DNA of 64,000 nt from Flavobacteriales bacterium (GTDB lineage: Bacteria > Bacteroidota > Bacteroidia > Flavobacteriales_F > PHOS-HE28). The stretch covers positions 1,054,001-1,118,000 of the forward strand of contig JADJAA010000001.1 of NCBI GenBank assembly GCA_016704485.1. Reading direction: 5' to 3'. This document shows, piece after piece, positions 17,881-24,737 of this stretch (the first letter of the stretch is position 1; each line of letters starts with the position of its first letter). The notes under the pieces are model-generated. The model ran no database searches, was not told the DNA's origin, and saw nothing but the letters and a program-made list of their open reading frames with translations. The position numbers and the translations under genes were made by a program.

Positions 17881-18451
17881 GGGTGTAATTTTCTTTTTGT
17901 TCTATTCGGTCCTGGAGATACTTCCGGGCCTTGCTTAATTGGCTGCGCGATGTGCTCTCCCCACATCCCAGCATTTCCGCGATCTCTTTATGATCGTATC
18001 CCTCTATCGCGTAGAGATTGAAAACGTGTCGATATCCATCGGGTAAGGCCGCTATCAGCGCCATGAGCTCCCGTTCGCCCAGACGATCCACTGCCAATGA
18101 GTCCACTTGGCCCTCTGGCAAATGCTCCAGGCCGAACTTCTCGTTCTGGAACGCTTTTTTGCGATAGTGGTTTATCGATGTGTGTACCATGATCCTGCGC
18201 ACCCACCCCTCCAGCGACCCCTGCAATCGGAAACTGCTAAGTTTTTCGAATACCCGGATGAATCCTTCCTGCATAAGGTCCTGCGCCTCCAGCTCATGAC
18301 GGGCATAGCGCAAGCACACTGCGTACATACGCCGTGAGTACCGCGCATACAGGTCTTCCTGGCAGCGACGGTCTCCGTCCAAGCAACCTTGGATCAGTTC
18401 CGGTTCGGTCAATTCTGGCAAAAGTGAATGGCCTTTCAACCTCCTAGACAC
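17858..18451 (-). CDS. ECF-family RNA polymerase sigma factor
   Basis: The 197-residue product has sigma region 2 (DLYARYSRRMYAVCLRYARH, AQDLMQEGFIRVFEKL, GWVRRIMVHTSINHYRKK; about 32-100) and region 4 (LPDGYRHVFNLYAIEGYDH, IAEMLGCGESTSRSQLSKAR; about 130-182). The short linker with no region 3 marks the extracytoplasmic-function group. The first gene of an overlapping three-gene operon, it is probably held inactive by the membrane protein encoded next. Target promoters cannot be inferred from this window. Confidence 0.92.
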   Translation of the reverse strand: MSRRLKGHSLLPELTEPELIQGCLDGDRRCQEDLYARYSRRMYAVCLRYARHELEAQDLMQEGFIRVFEKLSSFRLQGSLEGWVRRIMVHTSINHYRKKAFQNEKFGLEHLPEGQVDSLAVDRLGERELMALIAALPDGYRHVFNLYAIEGYDHKEIAEMLGCGESTSRSQLSKARKYLQDRIEQKENYTHAGNASH

Positions 18452-18688
18452 AGATGCTCGTGCAAATGCTGCCTATGGAGGGTTATGCTAAGATACGGGG
18501 ATCGGGAACGCAGTGGCTAATGGAGTGCTCCAAGATGTATAAACGGATTGGCGCAGCCTTAACGGCAAGATCATTACCACAAAACTTGAATTGAAAAGCT
18601 AATCTTCCACTTATCAGAAACCTGACTTTGGGGCATTAAACCTCAACTTTTGATTAGCTAACATTAAGAGGTTGTATTCCATTTATTC

Positions 18689-18862
18689 CTATTTTCGAAG
18701 CGTTATAAATGCTGTTGGAATCCACCATATATTTAGTCCAAATGCAACTGTTACAACTTCATATCCTTCAATGGTTTTCTCGTTTAGTGTTTTCTCAACT
18801 TTTTGTTTCAACGAGTTTGTTGACCACATCGTTGATACTGTGATAATTGAATACGTCTTCAT
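18689..18862 (-). CDS. Small DUF4177-like protein (57 aa)
   Basis: This short open frame begins at ATG 18862 and encodes 57 residues: MKTYSIITVSTMWSTNSLKQ, then KVEKTLNEKTIEGYEVVTVA, then FGLNIWWIPTAFITLRK. The pattern (short beta strand, helix, 'eGyevVtvaFg', 'wwiPTAfitlrK') resembles DUF4177-type small proteins, which are of unknown function. The region is AT-rich, unlike the genes around it, which suggests a different origin. A longer plus-strand frame over the same DNA (18672-19142) has no protein-like features. I see nothing in the 295 bases between this gene and the next at 19158. Confidence 0.55.
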   Translation of the reverse strand: MKTYSIITVSTMWSTNSLKQKVEKTLNEKTIEGYEVVTVAFGLNIWWIPTAFITLRK

Positions 18863-19157
18863 TGTTTGCCATTCTTTTTACCTACTCGTTTGGCTTTTCG
18901 GTTTCGCCCCGTTTTTGAAATGGTCGCTAGTCTCCATTAATTATTCTTTCATTCGGCATAACAACACAAGCCTGTGGGCTGTGGCTCATAACCGTGGAAG
19001 AAGCTTGCGTTGCATTCGCTTTGCGAGGTCTTTGGATATAATCGTTGCTATGCATCGGCATTTCTACTTTGGTTGTGAACGAGCAAAAACAACTAGGTGG
19101 TGTTTGCAAACCCCATCAATCCTGCAGGTCGCTATTGAGTGAGGATAATTCATGCAT

Positions 19158-19391
19158 TTACTTCAATAAATCTGCCGAACCATCCTGTCTTAATTTCAAT
19201 TCTTTATTGATTCTACTAATAGATATAAACATCACAGCAATGATTGCAAACTCCGCAAATGCAATGGCATAACTACCCTGATAAAATAAAACTGCTACGG
19301 CCACCAACAAGAAAACAGCAACTACTTTTAATGATGTTATCATTGACTTCAGCTTTCCAGTGGGCTTGCTTTTAAGATCGTCCATTTTCAT
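19158..19391 (-). CDS. Small two-helix membrane protein
   Basis: The 77-residue protein has a basic start (MKMDDLKSKPTGKLKS) and two hydrophobic helices (about 20-39 and 43-59; VVAVFLLVAVAVLFYQGSY and AIAFAEFAIIAVMFISIS), then a charged tail. I do not recognise a family. The Lys-rich N-terminus and the helix pair look like a genuine small inner-membrane protein. It is on the same strand as, and upstream of, the DUF4177-like gene in the same AT-rich patch. Confidence 0.55.
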   Translation of the reverse strand: MKMDDLKSKPTGKLKSMITSLKVVAVFLLVAVAVLFYQGSYAIAFAEFAIIAVMFISISRINKELKLRQDGSADLLK

Positions 19392-19537
19392 GCTATTCTT
19401 GGTTTTGAGTTCGGTCCCAATGATTCAAAATGCCTATTCGCGAGCAACCTTATGCTCTATCAAATCTAAGTAAAATAGTGACCGCTTATTAAACGGCACC
19501 GAAGCCATTGGCGTTCCCGCCAAACAACCGACAGCAA

Positions 19538-19577
19538 ACGGCTATGAACGACTACATACGGGTATTAACCGACTAAG
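19538..19577 (+). promoter_or_regulatory. Four 10-bp phased repeats upstream of ssb copy 2
   Basis: In exact 10-bp register: ACGGCTATGA, ACGACTACAT, ACGGGTATTA and ACCGACTAAG, starting 123 bases before the ATG. The pattern agrees with the arrays before ssb copies 1 and 3. Confidence 0.5.
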
Positions 19578-19660
19578 GAATGGGCACCGGTGAATGTTTG
19601 CATCGCCGTTGGGAACAATCCCTCGGTGTAACGAAAACAAAACACTAAAACCCAATTCCC

Positions 19661-20011
19661 ATGAACACGCTAAAGAACAGAGTACACCTTATTGGCAACC
19701 TTGGATTTGACCCGGAAGTACGCGAAGTAGCAGAAGGTCGTAAGGTGGCTCGCCTCTCACTTGCCACGAACGATAGCTACCGCAATGCACAGGGTGAGCG
19801 TGTTACCGATACACAATGGCACACTGTCGTTGCATGGGGTAGCACAGCGGATGCCGTTGCCCGCATTCTACGTAAAGGTTCACCCGTTGCATTGGAGGGC
19901 CGCTTGGTACACCGCTCATATGAAACCAAGGATGGGAGCAAGCGCTACATCACGGAAGTGGTATTGAGCGATTTTCAATTGCTGCCACAACGTGCTGATG
20001 TTGCGGCGTAA
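19661..20011 (+). CDS. ssb: Single-stranded DNA-binding protein, copy 2
   Basis: This 116-residue OB-fold SSB (NRVHLIGNLGFDPEVREVAE, ARLSLATNDSYRNAQGER, TQWHTVVAWGSTADAVARIL, GSPVALEGRLVHRSYETKDG) ends at QRADVAA and has no acidic C-terminal tip. It differs from copy 3 at only one residue (Val versus Ile in 'DPEVREV'). About 500 bases covering upstream region, gene and terminator are shared with copy 3, so the pair arose by recent duplication. Its upstream region and lack of a tail suggest a special role (for example handling DNA in uptake or repair) rather than general replication. Confidence 0.92.
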   Translation: MNTLKNRVHLIGNLGFDPEVREVAEGRKVARLSLATNDSYRNAQGERVTDTQWHTVVAWGSTADAVARILRKGSPVALEGRLVHRSYETKDGSKRYITEVVLSDFQLLPQRADVAA

Positions 20012-20031
20012 GGCATAGTCTAACTTCTTGA

Positions 20032-20067
20032 GAACGGCTCTAGGAAACTGGGGCCGCTCTTGTTTTT
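20032..20067 (+). terminator. Terminator of ssb copy 2 (imperfect)
   Basis: GAACGGCTCTAG, GAAA loop and CTGGGGCCGCTC, followed by TTGTTTTT. It is a diverged version of the perfect hairpin behind ssb copy 3 and can still fold using G-U pairs. Confidence 0.6.
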
Positions 20068-20155
20068 CCTTGATAAACCTCCGGCTATGCTGGTGCTCAT
20101 GTGCTTGAGGCTATGCCTATGTTTGCCTTTGGGTAAATATAAGTGACTCAGCCAT

Positions 20156-20569
20156 GTGGTTTATGAGTGCGATTACCATATTGTGTGGGTGCCCAAATAC
20201 CGGTTTCGGATACTGAAAGGTGCAGTTAAGGAGTTAGTAGAGCATGGCGTTCGAATGCTTTGTGAGCGGAAACGATGTGTTGTTGAAGAGTTAAGCGCTC
20301 AAGAGGATCATATCCATTTGCTCGTGTCTGTTCCACCGAAGGTTTCAATATCGCAGCATATACGAGTATTGAAAGGCAAACTAGCAATCAAAATATTCAA
20401 GAGCTATTCACAAATTAAACAGAAGCCGTATTGGGGGAATCACTTTTGGGCAAGAGGATATTTCGTGAGTACAGTAGGTTTGGATGAGGATATGATCAAG
20501 CGGTATGTTCAATATCAAGAAAAGGAGCAAAAGAAGGTCGAGGCTCAGCAACAGAGCTTCGAGTTCTGA
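20156..20569 (+). CDS. tnpA: IS200/IS605-family transposase TnpA
   Basis: This is a 137-residue HUH single-strand transposase that moves IS200-type elements by cutting and rejoining single-stranded DNA. Visible features are YHIVWVPKYRFRILKG, the HUH motif HIHLLVSVPP (about 55-64) and the C-terminal helix with the likely nucleophilic Tyr (KRYVQYQEKEQKK). The frame opens at GTG 20156, shortly after a stop (TGA 20144), so a few N-terminal residues of the usual 'SHVVYECDYH' start may be used differently. No TnpB accompanies it. It lies just behind the ssb copy 2 terminator. Confidence 0.88.
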   Translation: MVYECDYHIVWVPKYRFRILKGAVKELVEHGVRMLCERKRCVVEELSAQEDHIHLLVSVPPKVSISQHIRVLKGKLAIKIFKSYSQIKQKPYWGNHFWARGYFVSTVGLDEDMIKRYVQYQEKEQKKVEAQQQSFEF

Positions 20570-20598
20570 CGTGCCGCCCTTTTAGGTGCTTCTCAATG

Positions 20599-20625
20599 CC
20601 ACCTTCTAAGAAGGTGGATTTTTAC
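20599..20625 (+). terminator. Hairpin behind tnpA (IS end or terminator)
   Basis: CCACCTTC, TAA, GAAGGTGG (20599-20617) followed by ATTTTTAC. IS200-type elements end in subterminal hairpins recognised by TnpA, and a hairpin followed by T's also stops transcription; it may serve both purposes. Confidence 0.55.
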
Positions 20626-20639
20626 GGTGCTAGCCAATG

Positions 20640-21365
20640 TTATTTTAGATATATTTTGGGAAAAGTCAAATGAATTTTAATTCCCAATGACCTGAATAAT
20701 GCTGGATAATGTTTTTCATTTCCCCAGATCCCTTCTTTGTTTTTCTCTCTAACATAATTTGTAATGTTGATTTTGCTAAAACTTGCCAGTGAATCCACAA
20801 GTTTTTGGCAATGAGATTCATTTTCTTTGAGGCTTTCATCATATCTGATATATATACAAAGAATTTGAGTGTTTTTTAATTGAGCATTAAATTCTAAAAC
20901 CGAATTGTAAAACTCTTCAACAGCATTTTCTGATCCGAGAGAGTCACTAGCTACATTATAGATAAAATAAATTTCATTATTTAACAATGATTTTAGCCTA
21001 TCAATTCTTCGTAGGAATTTATCTTTATCAGATTTTAGGACGATCAGATTTTTTTCGTGCATAAATTCCGCATAAGGATATTTTTCAGAAACAATATGTC
21101 CTCTTGAATTTATATATAGATCACTCAAAAAATCAATAAAATCATTCTTTAAGTTTTCAGACACAAATTCCAAACCTCTTATTGAGTCTGTATTCAACCA
21201 GTCAAAAGGAAGACTCTTATTTCGAATATTTAATTTTTGTAAAGCATATGCAGGATGACAATCACAACCAAGAGGAATTATTTCTTTTCCGCATTTGTAT
21301 TTTTTCTCAATAAACAAGAATTTTTTAAAGCGAGTTTTCGGTATATAAAATATGGGGATTCTCAT
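20640..21365 (-). CDS. DUF1796 putative cysteine peptidase-like protein
   Basis: The 241-residue product carries the DUF1796 signature near its N-terminus: IIPLGCDCHPAYALQKL followed by KSLPFDWL (about 29-57), and a later PYAEFMHEKN. The family is described as a putative papain-like cysteine peptidase, usually seen with glycan-related genes; activity is unproven. The gene is strikingly AT-rich (many AAA, ATT, TTT codons), unlike the flanking ssb copies, pointing to horizontal acquisition. It lies between the duplicated ssb genes next to the IS200-type transposase. Confidence 0.75.
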   Translation of the reverse strand: MRIPIFYIPKTRFKKFLFIEKKYKCGKEIIPLGCDCHPAYALQKLNIRNKSLPFDWLNTDSIRGLEFVSENLKNDFIDFLSDLYINSRGHIVSEKYPYAEFMHEKNLIVLKSDKDKFLRRIDRLKSLLNNEIYFIYNVASDSLGSENAVEEFYNSVLEFNAQLKNTQILCIYIRYDESLKENESHCQKLVDSLASFSKINITNYVREKNKEGIWGNEKHYPALFRSLGIKIHLTFPKIYLK

Positions 21366-21512
21366 CTAATAGTTGCTAGCTAATGGCTACCCAACACTCC
21401 TGTTGAACAACTCAGCGGAAATGCTGTTCGCTCTAGCAAATGTAAGGAAGATGCGACCACTCGGAAAACGGCATCGAAGCCATTCTTGATCCCGCTAAGC
21501 AACCGACAGCAA

Positions 21513-21552
21513 ACGGCTATGAACGACTACATACGGATATTAACCGATTAAG
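21513..21552 (+). promoter_or_regulatory. Four 10-bp phased repeats upstream of ssb copy 3
   Basis: In exact 10-bp register: ACGGCTATGA, ACGACTACAT, ACGGATATTA and ACCGATTAAG. The distance to the ATG is the same as for copy 2. Confidence 0.5.
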
Positions 21553-21635
21553 GAATGGGCAGCAGTGAATGTTTGCATCGCTGTTGGGAACAATCCCTCG
21601 GCGTAACGAAAACAAAACACTAAAACCCAATTCCC

Positions 21636-21986
21636 ATGAACACGCTAAAGAACAGAGTACACCTTATTGGCAATCTTGGTTTTGATCCAGAGATCCGCGA
21701 AGTAGCAGAAGGCCGCAAGGTGGCTCGCCTCTCATTGGCCACGAACGATAGCTACCGCAATGCACAGGGTGAGCGCGTTACCGACACACAATGGCATACT
21801 GTTGTTGCATGGGGAAGCACCGCTGATGCCGTGGCCCGCATTCTGCGCAAAGGTTCACCCGTTGCATTGGAGGGGCGTTTGGTACACCGCTCATATGAAA
21901 CCAAGGATGGGAGCAAGCGCTACATCACGGAAGTGGTATTGAGCGATTTTCAATTGTTGCCACAGCGTGCTGATGTTGCGGCGTAA
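21636..21986 (+). CDS. ssb: Single-stranded DNA-binding protein, copy 3
   Basis: This is a 116-residue SSB, nearly identical to copy 2 (1975 bases upstream), with mostly third-position differences, so both copies have been under selection for the protein. It has the same OB-fold motifs and the same missing acidic tip (ends ADVAA). A perfect hairpin terminator follows at 22007. Because copy 3 has the intact terminator, it may be the ancestral copy. Confidence 0.92.
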   Translation: MNTLKNRVHLIGNLGFDPEIREVAEGRKVARLSLATNDSYRNAQGERVTDTQWHTVVAWGSTADAVARILRKGSPVALEGRLVHRSYETKDGSKRYITEVVLSDFQLLPQRADVAA

Positions 21987-22006
21987 CACATAACCAAATT
22001 GAACGA

Positions 22007-22041
22007 GAACGGCCCCAGGAAACTGGGGCCGTTCTTATTTT
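22007..22041 (+). terminator. Rho-independent terminator of ssb copy 3
   Basis: GAACGGCCCCAG, loop GAAA, CTGGGGCCGTTC (perfect 12-bp stem), then TTATTTT. Confidence 0.85.
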
Positions 22042-22051
22042 CGCACGGCTA

Positions 22052-22276
22052 ACGCTCATCCGCAGTGGCGGAAGTGTAGCCGAGACAGTACAGCCGGTGG
22101 AAGTGAGCCAGACGTTTCTCCATAAGGAATCATCAACACCGGATCCGGAGGATCATACGCTGATCATGGAGTTGAGTACGCCGGGTGGTTTGTTCACGCG
22201 GATCGTTATGATGTGGAGGATGGTAAGCAGTCGTAGTGGAAGTGAAATTAAAGTTACGGGTTGCCCCAACACCTAG
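22052..22276 (+). pseudogene. Possible coding remnant, origin unknown
   Basis: An open frame ending at TAG 22274 reads EVSQTFLHKESSTPDPEDHT and LIMELSTPGGLFTRIV, which has protein-like composition, but there is no convincing start codon. It may be the worn end of a lost gene. The rest of the gap between ssb copy 3 and the acyltransferase gene holds only the terminator. Confidence 0.25.
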
Positions 22277-22326
22277 CTGGATATGTAAGGGACCTTGTCT
22301 CGGATCGTGAAAAGGACATCTTACGA

Positions 22327-23442
22327 TCAGCTGTTCCCAGCAGCCAACGATACCGGAAACGGCCAACGCCTCTTAACCCAACGAGCACAAGGAGCTTCTA
22401 CTCTACGGTACAGCACCACCGCTAGAATCTGTAACGTGAAGATCGTGGCCGGGAGGTGCCCGAGTACCGAGTGGAAAGCCGTGTAGAACACACCAAAGTG
22501 GATCAAATAGAAGGCATACGAACTGCGTCCCACAACTTGGAACAATTTGGTCGATAGAAGCTTTCGCAACAACGTTTCTTCTGTAAGAAAGCCCCAGAAT
22601 AGCAAGCTGACCCCGAACACAGGAAGCACGAAGTTTGAGATCATTATACCGCCCACTGCATTATAGTCCCAATGGAAGTAGGCGCGAACAAATAAACAAA
22701 TTGTAATGATGATGGAGCCGATCAGAGTTGCGTAATGGTTTTGGATGGTGCTCCCCAATTTCTTGTAAGCGATCGCGAGACCAATGCCGACGAAAAAATC
22801 AGGAGCACGACCTAATACGGTAGCGCCGAACATGAACATGTTGGAGTCCATGAAACCGTAAAGTGCATTTCCGCCAACGACGTTCACTAGCAGAAGGCCC
22901 AACCCAACGAATAATAGCGGGAGTACGATCACGGCACGCCAGCCCCTGCGATGTATCACTAAGAAAATGAATGGCGCTAAGAGGTAGAATGCCATTTCGG
23001 TCGTTAGGGACCAGCCTTGCATGATCCCGGAAAATTTAAGCTCGTCGAACCAACCCTTCAGAAGGGCGATATCGATAAGGTAGAAGAAGAACTCCTTACC
23101 GTCCACGTGCATTCCTTGTTGGATCCGGACCGCGAACGTAACTGTGCTTAGGACCAAGTAGAGTGGCACTATGCGACCAACGCGGCGCATAATGTAGGGC
23201 TTGAAACCACCGCTTGGAAGATCGAAATAGTGATAGGTGATCACAAAGCCACTCAATACGAAGAACGGCGTGAGGCACAGGTTGAGTTGTCCTATGAACG
23301 CGAGGATGAACGGATGCTGCAGCATGGGTATATCCGGCCCGAAATGATGCAGTACTACTACATAAGCACATACAGCCCTTACACCATCAAGGGCAACGAA
23401 GCGGGTGCTTTTTGGTGAAGTAGAAGCCGACATAATGGCCAA
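22327..23442 (-). CDS. Membrane acyltransferase, family 3 (OafA/YrhL type)
   Basis: The 371-residue protein begins with the family hallmark RFVALDGVRAVCAYVVVLHH (about 14-33; His-His is part of the catalytic HH pair) and has about ten hydrophobic helices. PFFVLSGFVITYHYF, FFVGIGLAIAYKKL and SSYAFYLIHFGVFY are typical blocks. Such enzymes transfer acyl groups to sugars of lipopolysaccharide, capsule or other exported carbohydrates across the inner membrane. The real substrate is unknown. Met at 23433 is an equally possible start. There is no glycan cluster nearby. Confidence 0.88.
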   Translation of the reverse strand: MAIMSASTSPKSTRFVALDGVRAVCAYVVVLHHFGPDIPMLQHPFILAFIGQLNLCLTPFFVLSGFVITYHYFDLPSGGFKPYIMRRVGRIVPLYLVLSTVTFAVRIQQGMHVDGKEFFFYLIDIALLKGWFDELKFSGIMQGWSLTTEMAFYLLAPFIFLVIHRRGWRAVIVLPLLFVGLGLLLVNVVGGNALYGFMDSNMFMFGATVLGRAPDFFVGIGLAIAYKKLGSTIQNHYATLIGSIIITICLFVRAYFHWDYNAVGGIMISNFVLPVFGVSLLFWGFLTEETLLRKLLSTKLFQVVGRSSYAFYLIHFGVFYTAFHSVLGHLPATIFTLQILAVVLYRRVEAPCARWVKRRWPFPVSLAAGNS

Positions 23443-23593
23443 ATGTAGGAGGAACCCTATGCCTTGTTACCTATCCGTATAGACCGCGTTCGATCATGGC
23501 GCTAGCGCAGTGCTGACCTTCGCTGAACGAATAATCGAATTCCACGGAACCTCTTGTTCGGGTGAGAGAACACCTCAATAAATGCATCACTCC

Positions 23594-24700
23594 TTACTTC
23601 GAGGGTTGCACTACTCGGATGTACCGGGTGTCCAATGTTTGTCCGTCACCGAGCGGATCCGCCAACTCGAAACTACCAGATCGCGTTGCTGTAGTCGACT
23701 CTTTATCGCCAAGTCGCAATTTGCTATGGCAGCGTGTTACGTTGATGCGCGGTGCATGAACGCGCGAAATGATACGGTGGTTATCGGTCCACCAGCCAAT
23801 GTCTGATAGGTTCAGTTGGCCGCGCACGTAGCGGATCACCGGCGCTGTTGATGCGCTGTTCCAGTAGATGTTGCTCAGGTTTACGGATGCCTGTGGGGTC
23901 ATATTCACGAGTATGCTCTCCTTGCGCACGTTGTGTTCCACATGAAAGTTCTCCAGGGTGAAGGACTTCATAGTTGGGTTGGAGCCGAACCGCTCCTGGT
24001 CATTATGCATTTCTGCAGATAGCAAGAGGTCGCGATCGGCTTCTCCTCCCTCCGAGATGCAATCCACTAACCGCACGCCTCCACAATTGAGCACACTATA
24101 AGCGTTCGTAGTGGTGTTGCTACAGTACACGCGGCATTGTGAGAGTACCGTACTGTTGCTCTGACTGTTCGTTGCAGAAGCTCCCGGCCAATCGCCTGTG
24201 CGAATTACGAAGCCATCGGCTTTGGGGTTCGTCACCAATACGTTCTCGATACGGGCCATTAAACAGAACCGGAGGTCCACTGCAATTTCGGTCTGATCAT
24301 GGAGCCGGCAATTGCTCACGATGCTGCCCAATGTTGCTTGCAGGTCGATCGCCTTCTTACCTCCCGTGATCTCTGAAAAGTCACGGATCACATAGCGGCA
24401 GGTCAACTTCTTGTCAACCATTTTCTGGTTTAGGACCTGTCGGGTAAAGCCGTTCGAATTCGGCCCTAGCACGAGCGATGCCCCTTTGCCATCGATCACG
24501 CAGAACTGCACATCGGGCAGTACGATATCGCCCTCACTCTTGTAAGAAGTACTTGCAGAGAATGAGATGTAGGTCGCATCGGTCGGAAGCGTTTCGAAGA
24601 ATTCGCCCACATCCACACCAACTGGAACAATGTATTCCGTAGCGACCACATTGATCACCGAACACCAGAAAAGAAAAAGTCCCAAACCAAGACGGTACAT
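23594..24700 (-). CDS. Secreted right-handed beta-helix protein
   Basis: The 368-residue protein has a signal peptide (MYRLGLGLFLFWCSVINVVA) and a run of beta-helix coils (about 60-330), with ladder-like repeats such as GSIVSNCRLHD, ARIENVLVTNPKADGFVI, VLSQCRVYCSN, GVRLVDCISEGGEAD and VNLSNIYWNS. This is the pectate-lyase/polysaccharide-lyase fold, but I see no catalytic set that would fix an activity, so binding or cleavage of a polysaccharide is only a guess. No T9SS sorting domain is present. It lies immediately downstream of the giant PKD gene on the same strand (37 bases). Confidence 0.75.
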   Translation of the reverse strand: MYRLGLGLFLFWCSVINVVATEYIVPVGVDVGEFFETLPTDATYISFSASTSYKSEGDIVLPDVQFCVIDGKGASLVLGPNSNGFTRQVLNQKMVDKKLTCRYVIRDFSEITGGKKAIDLQATLGSIVSNCRLHDQTEIAVDLRFCLMARIENVLVTNPKADGFVIRTGDWPGASATNSQSNSTVLSQCRVYCSNTTTNAYSVLNCGGVRLVDCISEGGEADRDLLLSAEMHNDQERFGSNPTMKSFTLENFHVEHNVRKESILVNMTPQASVNLSNIYWNSASTAPVIRYVRGQLNLSDIGWWTDNHRIISRVHAPRINVTRCHSKLRLGDKESTTATRSGSFELADPLGDGQTLDTRYIRVVQPSK

Positions 24701-24737
24701 ACCGCCAAGTTCGGGACTTTTACGAAAATAGAAGATC

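Noticed and set aside
18955..19010. Segment with CATAACAACACAAGCCTG and GGCTCATAACC that recalls an integron attC site
   Set aside because: I could not find paired core sites with the right R', R'' sequences, there is no integrase, and no second similar site occurs nearby.
18672..19142. Plus-strand open frame of 156 codons
   Set aside because: It needs a TTG start, has an odd composition (many Phe, Ser, His, Cys runs with no domain), and lies opposite a more convincing 57-residue gene on the minus strand.
20156..21365. IS200-type transposase plus DUF1796 gene as one composite mobile unit
   Set aside because: The hairpin behind tnpA suggests the IS ends before 20640, and no shared end sequence encloses both genes.
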